From NCBI GenBank assembly GCA_000750105.3, contig JPHH03000079.1:1-64000 (forward strand): 64,000 nucleotides of DNA, given 5' to 3'. The notes below the pieces were generated by a model. That model made no database searches. It saw only the letters and a program-made list of their open reading frames with translations, and was not told the origin of the DNA. Position 1 is the first letter of the stretch. The number at the start of each line of letters is the position of its first letter. Origin of the DNA: Tolypocladium sp. Sup5 PDA-1. Lineage: Eukaryota; Ascomycota; Sordariomycetes; Hypocreales; Ophiocordycipitaceae. The position numbers were made by a program, and so were the translations under genes. Below, one piece after another: positions 1 through 10,500 of this stretch.

Positions 1-2560
1 TTTTTCTCTTATATACTCTAGGTATCCTAGTAAGGGGCAATCCCTATAACTTTCTCTATTATATATTAGTATATAGATAGTTTATTAAGTAATAGGATAT
101 CCTTACTATATATATTAGTATTACTCCTATACCTTCCTAAAGGTATATATATAGTAAGTAAGTAATATATATATTCTATTAATTAACTAATCGCTTTAGT
201 ATTTAAGGGGTATATTTTTATTTAGTTCTAGGATAACTACCTTATATAATATATATCGCGTAGTTACCCTTTATTTATATAGGTTATTTAGTATATATAG
301 GTTAGTAATAGCATATCCCTTTTACTTAGTAGGGAATATATTATATTATACCTTAGTTTAAAAATATATTTAATAGTCTAGGTAAATATATAAGGCCTAT
401 AAAATTTATATATATAACTTATACCTAGGTATAACCCTAGGGTTATCTCTATATTCTATTTATAGGTATACGTCTCCTATAATCGCGTTTATTATATTAG
501 TTATAATAATAATAATAGCATAGTCTCTACTTTTAAGCGCGGGTTTATATTAGATAAGAGCAGATTATTATATCTCTATAAGAGGTTCTAGCTTTATTTA
601 TATACCGATATTAGTTATAGCGCTTATTTCTATATTATTATTTAATATTTCCTTTCCTTTAAGCAAGGCTCCGAGGGTCGCGTTTTCTTAATAGAGTATC
701 GGTACTTTTAATTATCTATCCTCGGTTACGCTAGGTATATAGTTTTCGTCTTCGGAGCTAGTATCGTTAATGCTCTATTTATTATTAGACTTAGAGTATT
801 ACTTTATATTATTAAATATCTCTAGCCTTTCTTCTTTTTTTATTAACTATAATTATTATTTTACTTTAGCGATTATTCTATATCGCTCTTCTTCTTAATA
901 GCGATATTATCGTTCGATCTAGTATAATTAGCGTATATCTTCCTAGAATTTCTTTCTATTTTATTATATCTATTTATTAGATACTCCTCCTAGATATAGG
1001 AATTCTATATATTTATTTTATTATTATTTAAGCCTTTATTTATTAATTACGCCTCGTAACTTAGAGACTCCTTATCTTCTTATTATAGCGATAGTTCTAC
1101 TTCCTTTTAGTTCCCTAGGGAACTATCTACTACCTTATTTATCTATAAGGTATATATTATAGTTATTATTATAGCACGTAGTCTAGTTTAGGTTATCGTA
1201 GTTAGCTAGTTCCTTATTAATAGTATTAAGGTACTTCTTACCTTCTAGTATTAGCTTTTATTTAATCTTCTTAGGTTATTTATATTCGTAGGTAAAGTAT
1301 CTAAACTTCCTATAATTATAGTATTTCTTACCTTCCTTTAGCTTAGTTTTCTATATTACGTCTAAGTCTATTTATCCTAGACTAGAGTTATTATAGTATA
1401 TAATAAGTTCTTTATATTTTTATTAAGAGTTACTAAAGTAATAGGTAAGGTTTCTATTCTATCCTTTTCTTATATACCTCCTCTCTTCGCGTCTCTTATA
1501 CTATCTATTATCGATATATATAGCTATAGCGATATATTTAGCTAATATATTAAGTTATTCTTCCTTATAGAGTTCGTCCTTAATATCCTCCTTTAATCCT
1601 AAGTAAAAGGCTCTTATTAAGTAAGACTACTCTTACGGGATCTTTAAGATAATTTATTAAAAGGTTATTGCATAGTCTAATATAGATCCCTTCTATTAAA
1701 GGTTATTAAGTTTATTTTCGGCGTCCCTTTCTTTATCTATATTCCTAAATACTTATTATAGGGCTTCCTTAAACTTATAATAGTTATTAAGGACCTTATT
1801 AATTTCTAGTTTATATATTCCTATTACTATGTTAGCGACGAAGTTATATAGGGTTAGTTTAAACTATATAGCTACTAAGCTAGAAAGGTTTCTAGCTATA
1901 AAGTATACTTTCGCTATTTTATAGCAAAACTAAGTTAGGAAGTATATAAAGTACGCTCGTATTTAAGTAATAAATAGCTAGAGTATTCCTATAATACCGT
2001 TAAAGGGTTAGGGTATCTTTAGCTTAAGGACCTCTCCGGGGTCCTTTCCCTTAATAGCGGTATTAGCAAGGGAATAGAGCTCGTTAACCTAGGTCTAGTA
2101 TATCTTAGTCTATTCCTCCTAGAGGGTAACTAAGTTATTAATTTATCGCTAAAGGTAGTAGACTTTATCCTAGAGTTCCTTATTCGTATCCGGGGTATCG
2201 TTATCTAACTCGTCGTCTAAGATTTCTATTTTATCGGTAGGTTTTATAGGGGGTAGTAGTGCCTTCCCCTAGGGGTTAGTGCTCGATCTAGGTTTAGTTA
2301 GTAGTGCTATTTCGATAGTATTAAGTATTGCTTAGGGTAACGCTATAACCTTCTAAATAAGAGCTTTTAATATATAATAGTTTAGGTTCCTAAGGGATAA
2401 ACTAGTAGGTTTATATTAGTAAGTAAGGTTAGGGCGTAGTACTAGGCTAGTCTTATTACGATAGTAATAGATCGAATATCCCGGATAGTTAATCGTAACT
2501 AAAGAGTATTATTAAAAGCTAGCGAGGTATCTATGCTATAGTAAGGAAATTAGGGGGTCC
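1..2560 (-). mobile_element. RIP-degraded retroelement (gag region on minus strand)
   Basis: The stretch is very AT-rich, full of TA-dinucleotide runs, and no frame stays open for long. On the minus strand, around 1276-1326, a reading frame keeps the exact spacing of a Gag zinc knuckle (CX2CX4HX4C), but all four ligand positions read Tyr and the next codon after the downstream Lys is a stop. Each change is explained by a C-to-T or G-to-A transition, the mark of RIP. The minus-strand sequence on the upstream side (about 1330-2500) would be the rest of Gag; pol would lie toward base 1 and beyond. It is inferred to be an LTR retrotransposon of the Ty3 or Ty1 type; I cannot decide which. Confidence 0.7.
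1276..1326 (-). pseudogene. Mutated Gag CCHC zinc knuckle
   Basis: Read on the minus strand from 1326 down, codons at 1321-1323, 1312-1314, 1297-1299 and 1282-1284 are all Tyr, in the spacing YX2YX4YX4Y. That is the CCHC knuckle spacing, with TGY turned into TAY and CAY turned into TAY. The motif cannot bind zinc in this state. Basic residues follow it, as expected after a Gag knuckle. Confidence 0.65.
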
Positions 2561-2907
2561 TATATACTAGAGTGTTTACTCGTAGTTCACCGACTACTGA
2601 GTGAACTCCCGTATGCTATTCGCTTAGTGTTTACTGACCACCTAGTGAACTCCGCATACCATGGTCCCTATTAGTCTATCGTTCCGACCATTATTCCGTG
2701 CAGCCCGCATGGCGCCTGCATAGCCGGCCCATCCCGTGGCCCGTCAGCCTGGGTCGTAACATACTACTATAACTAAGTATTATAGTTACTTATACCTCCT
2801 AGAGCTTAGTCTTATAAAGAAGGTTTAAATATATATAAAATAACTATGCGTAAGAGACTAGAGTTCCTCTTACACTCTATATAGCTACCGTAGGCAGCTA
2901 TGTATTT
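2561..2907. other. Boundary segment without a gene
   Basis: Base composition shifts here. About 2570-2755 is much richer in GC than its surroundings and holds two similar short blocks (each with GTGTTTACT followed by AGTGAACTCC, near 2571 and 2629). From 2760 to 2907 it is AT-rich again. No coding signal is seen. Confidence 0.4.
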
Positions 2908-3447
2908 TGTTAGGGTATTAGTATAGACCCCTAACTAGAAAAACAGAAAATATAAAAAGTAGAGGAATATTAAGACGCCTAGCGAGTCTATAGGTATAAG
3001 AGAGACGTCTATGTCCCTATAAATAGATAGTCCCTCATGCACGCATCGACGTAAGTCGTGACGTTTATAAGCTTTCGAGATTCTAATAATAAAAAATCCT
3101 AGTTAATTCCTCCTATATTTTTAAGATAGCCGTGGTTGCCTCTCCTTGCCTTTTACCTTTGACTTATACGACACGAAAGACCTATTCACATAGGCGTTGA
3201 TTTGCAGACTACACGCCGCTGTGCTAATGTTCTGACTTACACGGAGACAGCCGTCCTGACTTACACGGCAACGGTCGCTCTGACTTACACAGGGATAGCC
3301 GTCTTGACTTACGCGTCAACTAGCGCACTAACTTACACGACGACTCGTGTCACTGACTAATAGCTGACTTCTTGGGCAGGCACAGACTCTACGACTTACA
3401 CGACGATCGTTGCACTCGGCCTTTAGTATGTTCGTTCTCCCTTAACA
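2908..3447 (+). repeat. LTR-like repeat, left copy
   Basis: This ~540-bp element begins TGTTAGGG and ends CCTTAACA, giving a short inverted terminus with TG...CA ends as in LTRs. It aligns over its whole length, in reverse orientation, with 11653-12215. The right half (about 3230-3420) contains degenerate subrepeats of roughly 28-32 bp, each holding a TGACTTACACG-like core. Where the copies differ, this one usually has A or T where the other has G or C, so it is the more RIP-damaged copy. No target-site duplication was found by eye. Confidence 0.7.
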
Positions 3448-3504
3448 AACTATTAGTTTAGTTCTCCTTTCGTCCCCCGGCCCGTAATACGCGCGCTCTA
3501 ACAT

Positions 3505-3790
3505 AATACTTATCATGCAAGACCCCTTCCTCCTACCAGAAACTATCCGCTTTAATATCGATCTCTTTAGTAGGGCGCTAGATAGCGATATAATGCAGGC
3601 ATTAAAGCGAGTTAGACTATCGGATCTAATCAGTAAGAAGGGCTAGACTAAGCGATAGACTCGTCCACCCAGAGCACAGGACAGAAACAACTGCTATGTC
3701 TCGCGTGAGCCATGGTCCTGCCTAAGAAGATTATCATTCTTGATAAAGCCGCTGGCAGCGTAGACAGCAAAGCCTAACCCTTGTAGCTTA
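3505..3790 (+). pseudogene. ABC-C transporter second NBD fragment (RIP-damaged)
   Basis: Reading plus-strand frames from about 3506 gives the Q-loop region of an ABC-C (MRP-type) nucleotide-binding domain (MQDPFLLPETIRFNID), then DSDIMQALKRVRLSDLI and a TAG stop. After a frame change near 3660 comes an ABC signature (STGQKQLLCLA), a TGA stop where Arg is expected, and a Walker B region reading KKIIILDKAAGSVDS. The catalytic Glu after the Walker B Asp is Lys (GAA to AAA). Both lesions are RIP-type transitions. Only this part of the domain survives. In life it would have been an ATP-driven exporter. Confidence 0.8.
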
Positions 3791-4058
3791 TATGGGTTTA
3801 CGCTAAATATATCGGATATATCCGTTCTTAGACCATGCCGAGATTATAGCCAGTGATGAGATAGACCCTAAAAAGATACCTTTAATACTAGCTATGTTAT
3901 GCTATAATAACGCAAGTACGGGCGGCGAATAGGGTATAATAAATGCGGATAATAAGCTGCGGATCTTGCTAGGCATATAGGTGGTAGTTCTCGCGCAGAT
4001 ATCTAGATGCTACGATACCGACTTGCTACCACGGTGAGGACTTTATGCATCTCCGGCC
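3791..4058. other. Short stretch with no supportable gene
   Basis: Intermediate-GC sequence between two relics. The plus strand may hold further eroded ABC transporter sequence up to about 3900, but I could not align it convincingly. Confidence 0.3.
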
Positions 4059-4190
4059 ATGGCTTCCAGCCCTTCCACAGAGGCTCTCCTCTCTACTCGG
4101 GCTTCTTGCGATAGGTGCTATTTCCAGAAGCTCAAATACATTCTATAACCTTGTAAGGAGCGTGGCAGAAGCAGTACAGGCCGGCAAGAA
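4059..4190 (+). pseudogene. Zn2Cys6 transcription factor N-terminus (relic)
   Basis: An ATG at 4059 opens a frame reading MASSPSTEALLSTRASCDRC, then YFQKLK. This is the start of a fungal Zn(II)2Cys6 binuclear cluster. The third ligand position is Tyr, a stop follows three codons later, and a second half-site (PCKE followed by Arg where Cys is expected) can be seen just after. The Cys-to-Tyr change is RIP-type. Nothing of the middle homology region remains because the next relic starts immediately on the other strand. Confidence 0.5.
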
Positions 4191-4329
4191 GATACGGGTA
4201 CCAAGTACCAGTTAGTCATCTGGGTCTCACTACCGGATCGCTCGAGGGTCACCACCGGATCCTTTGATTGCTCTGCTTTGTCAAGACCGAGGATGACATA
4301 TGCGATGATGAAGGAATGAATGCGCAAAG

Positions 4330-5700
4330 GATCCGGCAGACTCTGGGCAACCTTGAATCCAGGTAATAGTGGTCAGGAATGCATTAGAATCAGTTCCGTA
4401 AAATCCCGCGGTTCGCTCTGCCTGTTCCTGCTGAGCTTGGATGGATGCGAACGTGGAAGCTAGAATCTCGAGGCTGTGGTTGATCTTTCTCCCCAGCCGG
4501 ACCAGCTGGCCAATCTTGACTGCAGACGATGGTGTGGTTATGATAATTGCCTCGCAGTCGTGATCAGGACGAAGAGGCGGATGTCGAAGGACTTAGATGC
4601 CGCAGTCTCTGCCTGGCCCTCGGCTTCCTTGTCAAGTCCACTCCCCGAGATAGTTCCAATGACTGTGCTCTCATCTTCGCGGCTACCCAGCTTAGGATCG
4701 ACGTGGTCGTCGTAAATGACCAGCCAACGGTCATTCTTGAGCTCATTCAGCCATCGCTTCACCGCCTGTACCATGTCGTCAGGATCTCGTTTGTCGACGG
4801 CGTTCTCGACATAGTGAAGTGAAGGATACCGGCATAGTATCTTCCCGGCCGCTTGAGCAAAGCTCTGCCTGAGTGATGTTTGATCTCTCGCGTTGAGCCA
4901 AAGTATCGCTGGAAAATCGGCACGATGAGTCGATGACGCATAATGTACGCTACCGGCAATTGAGTCTTGCCTATTCCGCCCAGGCCATGAAGGACGACAG
5001 TACGACGCCCTTCGGACTTCCGCAGTATCTCATGTATCTGCAAAAGCTTATCTGTCGTGGCTACAAAATGGGCCACGGGCGCAACTTCCGGGAGGCTGGG
5101 GGACAGGTCGAATACCGGTGGTGCATTGTTACCCCGTGCTATACCATGTTCAAGGCGATTAATTGACATTTAGGACCACAAGTAAGGGATTTATGAGCGC
5201 ATACCCTCATTAATTCTTGCCTCCGACTCCAACCTGGACCGACTATTGTCACCAGCATCCGTCGCCATAATCTGCAGGTGCTCTGATACCGTCTTGTAGC
5301 CATCGTCTTGATTCGACGGGAACTTGACCATGTTGATATGGTCCGCGTGGATGATGATCGGCTCCGCGTCTACTTGGCCTGGCACAACTGCTGATATTCG
5401 CGGCACCACCTGCCACCAGTAAGCAGTTTGCCTAGGTAGAGCGAATATATACAGACCATGATCTTGTGGCCAAGAACCGTAGGAGTTTCGTACTCCTCGT
5501 AGGCAAACTTCGTTACGAAGTCACCACTAATCGGACCGTACTAGCCAAGCTGCTGCTTCAGCCATTCTGAATCTCGCTATAGAGGCTGGAGAATGCGATC
5601 ATCGGCTGGTACAAACAGAGAAGCGACATTTGGGAGAAGTCTTCCCAGCTTGCTGTGGCTGACCAGTATCGACGAGGCGAGAACCTCGCAACTGGGACCA
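4330..5700 (-). pseudogene. LipA/NB-ARC STAND protein, pseudogene
   Basis: Minus-strand pieces line up in the order of the fungal LipA and NB-ARC domain proteins, which are STAND NTPases used in non-self recognition and programmed cell death. From 5690 down there is the end of an alpha/beta-hydrolase (LPNVASLFVPADDRILQPL), with in-frame TAG stops where Gln codons are expected. Then come GDFVTKFAYEEYETPTVLG, a likely intron near 5412-5462, and VPGQVDAEPIIIHADHINMV. A P-loop (HGLGGIGKTQL) lies near 5000, and after a one-base frame change NB-ARC sequence follows (AILWLNARD, then NELKNDRWLVIYDD with Walker B). Near 4540 the frame breaks and the ARC region fades. No C-terminal repeat domain is seen. 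Stops and frameshifts make it non-functional as written. Confidence 0.8.
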
Positions 5701-7558
5701 TGGGTGCTAGTCGGCGCTCTGTCCAACGAGGGCTGGTGAAGCTTTAAACGACCCAGAGGAGCCAATGGATGAGCCTCACCTGCTTGGCCCCCGAGCAACG
5801 CCATGTACTTCGTATGACATCTGACATCACCAGCGGCCTCCACCTGCGGGAGGCACCCAGCAGCCTCAGCCTCAGCCTGAGGTGCGGCCCCGAGTGATCT
5901 GGGCTGCACATCACAGGAGATGTCACCAGCGCAGCGAAATATGCGGGCGGGGTACAAGCAGGCAAGCGGACGAGCCTGCGGCTGAGGTGTTTTTGGTGGT
6001 GGTGAATCGTGATGGCGGCGGCGGGGGGAGCCTGTGGCGGGTGGTCCGGTTGAGCAACGGGGAGGACCTCAACCACGGCCGTCAGAGGCGGAGTGACCGC
6101 GGGGTTTTACGACACTGGTTCTCATGCATTCGTTCCAACAGTCAACCAGGGGGTGTCACGATCACGTGCATGGTGAGATCCTTTCTTCCCTTTTTTTTCT
6201 TTTGCCTGGATTGGGCTGGGGCCTTGGCAGAACCTCGATATGGGTGATCGTGGCCCTCTCGATGACTGACACATACAAAAGTTGTGTTTATCGTAATGGT
6301 ATGGAAGGCGTAGCGCGCCCGCGTCACCAGGAATTGTCCCTTGGTGAGCAGTTTCTTCCTTCAACATCACAACCAGCACCCGCGTGCACGTAATTTATTG
6401 CCAATTGCTACCCTAGAGAGCATTCACTTTATCATGTCACGTAGAAGATATCGCCCGCGGGCGTACTACGCGCATACATCGAGCGTGCACGCTTCGCGCC
6501 TAATTGCTAGCTTTCGCGTGCTCGTTGTAGTGTTCATTTTCTCGATTGCGTTAAACGTCTCCGCCGCAGTACTCCAAGCTATTGTTGATCTCGGATCAGG
6601 TTACGGCAGACATCGCGAGGGGTAGCGAGGTAGCCAAACTCGGTCTCGGGCATGGATCTTAGGGAATGTAGCTTTTGGTAGACTTTACTAGTAAAATTTT
6701 CATCATCCCATACGTCGGCCTCGGCCTTGACGAAACTCGATCTCAGTCTTGTTGGGCAGAGTAATTTTTGGGACGACGCACAACATTATTAGCCCGAGAA
6801 TATAAACATCACGTACGAATCCGCGTTCTGCAGTTCTTATGCTACCGACGAGCGGCACCCTGATGCCTCTGCAATATCTGCAATAGGCCAATCCGAAGTC
6901 GTCAAGTACGGCGCCTCGAGACGGCGAATAGATGATGTTGACTTACGATGTCCACCCGACCACGGTTCGTGTCCGACAGGACGCGTTCGGCATCCGTCAT
7001 CCAGCTACCAAATGGAAAACAGACGTTGGACTAAACATGCGGGGAAGGGTGGAGACACGGAAGCACGCGTCTTGGCATTCGCTCATTACACGTGGAATGG
7101 AAGCCCTCAGCCCTGAAGGGCTGTGATTTTCCCCTCTTCCTCGCTGAGACATCCAAACGCAATCTAGACCTTCTTCTTCCTTGAGTGCGCAGGTGCTCCA
7201 GGGCGGTGTGGCGTCAAGGGGCCGAGAATCTATCATTCCATATACAAGTCCGAAATGCAGCACTTACCACTCGCGGGCACATGAAGTCATATGAAATAGG
7301 ACATAACAGTTTCTGAATGTTTAACTATTATCTCGGAGACTTTTACGGTGAATTCCAATAAAAATTAATAAACAATCGGCAACAGATCAGTAACACACAA
7401 TATACGTATATTTAAACTTGATAGATCTCTGCTAAACCACAACCGCAATAGCCTATTCCTCAGCGCCGCCAAGAGTACATTAGAGCATTGGCTCAGAAAC
7501 CTTCTTTTGCCCCGTTCTTTTTACGCTATCTAAAGCACATACGCTCTTTACCTTCGAA
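5701..7558. other. Gene-free upstream region of the repeat-protein gene
   Basis: About 1.8 kb of normal GC content falling to AT-rich from about 7300. No ORF here resembles a known family and none has a convincing start and length. The last 200 bases (7360-7558) are AT-rich, then C/T-rich, and probably hold the promoter and 5' leader of the downstream gene. Confidence 0.4.
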
Positions 7559-10500
7559 ATGAAGTCTCGTCCAACTGCACTGGCGAATGCCGCTCTCGGC
7601 CTGCTCCTGGCTCTTCGGGTGCCAGGCGTGGCCGGGGCCCCACTTGGACCTGACGCACCTCAGAACGTTAATGTCACCATTGAGGGGACCGCGCATGTGG
7701 ACCTGGACGGCTTGATCGACCACTTCCGAGTTTCTGGGAAGAACAAGAAGGGCGAAGGGACCTGTATCGACGGGGGCCATGGACCGGACTGGAGCCCCTC
7801 CGGAGGGCACGGCCAGGACGGAGAGCAGGGACCCCGGCAGCAGCAGTATGTGACGCTTACCCTCCCTGGTCCTTCTGTCCATCTGGCGCCAGAGCCGTCG
7901 ACGCGGTTTGCCGAACCGGGATGTGACCGGTGCTTCGGGACCGTGTTTCACTACGAACCAGTGGATACGCCTTACGTGACGGTTGCTGCCAGCGGAGAGG
8001 GACCCTATCCGACGGTCTCAACGAGTCAACCTCGGTGCGCGAATTGCCGTGGAAAAGTCCACATCTACGACCCTCAGCAGCCAAAAGGTGGCTTCCCAGT
8101 CCCACCCGCTGTCACTGTTACTATGGACGGGGCAAGTCCAAATGGACCCGCGATTACCCTCCCGCCTGTGCTCCCACTGGACGCCCCGACAGTTATGATA
8201 GGGACCAAAGATTTTAAGCGACACTTCCCCACATATCTTGCCAAGGGAGCACATGTAGAAAGCCCCACGAGAACGGTCATGGCGCAAGGGCCGGTTCGTG
8301 AGCCAGTTGTCATTATTGGCGAACCGGGAACAAAGGGAACACTGGAGGTCTTCCCTTGCGAAACCTGCGGACATCATGAAAAACACCACGATGAACATCA
8401 TGAAAAACACCATGATGAACACCATGATGAACACCACGATGAACATCATGATGACCACCACGATGACCACCACGATGAAGGTCATGATGAACATCCTGAA
8501 AAACACCACGATGAACACCACGATGAACACCACGATGAACACCACGATGACCACCACGATGACCACCACGATGACCACCACGATGACCACCACGATGAAC
8601 ATAAACATCATCCCCACCGTCCCCACCGTCCCCACCGTCCCCATCCCCCAAAGATCACCCTTCCACCCTTCCACCCTGGCCAACCGAACATTGTTGTCAA
8701 TGTCAATGTCAATGCTGGAAATGGCAATGGCAATGAGAATGGCAATGGCAATGGCAATGGCAACGGCAACAGCAACGTCACAGCCGGGAATGCCATCGGG
8801 AATGGAGTTTCGAGCAACAGCGACAACAATATCAAAGCCGGAAATGGGATTTCGGCCGGAAATAATGTTTCGAGCCACGCCGATGGAGGCAGCAGCAGCA
8901 GCAAGAGTCGTGGGGGCAAGGGCGGAAAAGCCTTAAGCAACAGCGGCGGCAACGAGCTGAACAACGACAGCAACAGTGGTGGAAACAACCAATCAACATC
9001 AACCAGCCAGAACCAGGCAAGCAACCAGACAAACAACCAGACAAGCACCAGCAATGGCGGAAACAGCACCAGCGGCGGCAATAACTTGCAGAGCAACAGC
9101 AACACTACCAGTTCTGGCGGAAGCAGCATCAGCAACAGCCATGGCGGAAACAGCACCAGCGGCGGCAACGACTTGCAAAGCAACAGCAACAGCCATGGCG
9201 GAAACAGCACCAGCGGCGGCAACAACTTGCAGAGCAACACCAACAGCACTAGCGATAGTGGTGGCAACAACCTGAGCGGAAACAGCACCAGCAATGGTGG
9301 AAACAGCTACAGCAATAGCCACAGCAACAGCAACAGCACTAGCGATAGTGGTGGCAACAACCTGAGCGGAAACAGCACTAGCAATGGCGGAAGCAGCTAC
9401 AGCAATAGCCACAGCAACAGCAACAGCACCAGCACTGGCGGAAACAGCAATAGCCTCAGCAACAGCAACAGCACCAGCACTGGCGGAAACAGCAATAGCC
9501 TCAGCAACAGCAACAGCACTAGCGATAGTGGTGGCAACAACCTGAGCGGAAACAGTACCAGCAATGGCGGAAACAGCTACAGCAATAGCCACAGCAACAG
9601 CAACAGCACTGGCGGAAACAGCAATAGCCTCAGCAACAGCAACAGCAACAGCACTAGCGATAGTGGTGGGAACAACCTAAGCGGAAACAGTACCAGCAAT
9701 GGCGGAAACAGCAATAGCAATAGCAACAGCAACAGCACCAGCACTGGCGGCTCTGGCACTGGAGGCAACGCCGCCATTGTTTTCCCCCACCCGCCGATCC
9801 TCTGCGGCACCACCGCGTGCGCTCCCGGCTTGTCGTGCATTGCCGGGATCTGTATTGACCTCAATACGGATCCGAACAACTGTGGAACCGCGGGCCATGT
9901 TTGCTCAGCAGGGAATATCTGTGCTTTGGGTCTCTGTATCAACCTCAATACGGATCCGAACAACTGTGGAACAGTAGGCCATGCCTGCGCTGCAGGGGAC
10001 CTTTGTGTTCTGGGTCTCTGTATTGACCTTAATACGGATCCGAACAACTGTGGAACCGTTGGCCATGCCTGCGCTGCAGGGGACCTTTGTGTTCTGGGTC
10101 TCTGTATTGACCTTAATACGGATCCGAACAACTGTGGAACCGTTGGCCATGCCTGCCCTGCAGGGGACCTTTGTCTTCTGGGTCTCTGTATTGATCTTAA
10201 TACGGATCCGGGAAACTGTGGAACAATAGGCCATGTTTGCCCAGTAGGGGACATCTGTGCTTTGGGTCTCTGTATCGACCTCAATACGGATCCGAACAAC
10301 TGTGGAACCGCGGGTCATGTTTGCCCTGTTGGGGACCTTTGTGTTCTAGGTCTCTGTATTGATCTCAATACGGATCCGAATAACTGTGGAACCGCGGGTC
10401 ATGTTTGCCCAGCAGGGGACATCTGTGCTCTGGGTCTCTGTATCAACCTCAATACGGATCCGAACAACTGTGGAACCGCGGGTCATGTTTGCCCTGTTGG

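Noticed and set aside
8018..10318. Long open frames antisense to the repeat-protein gene (up to 286 codons, very Val/Ile- or Ala-rich)
   Set aside because: Tandem units that are multiples of three keep several frames open at once. The antisense translations are monotonous low complexity without family features.
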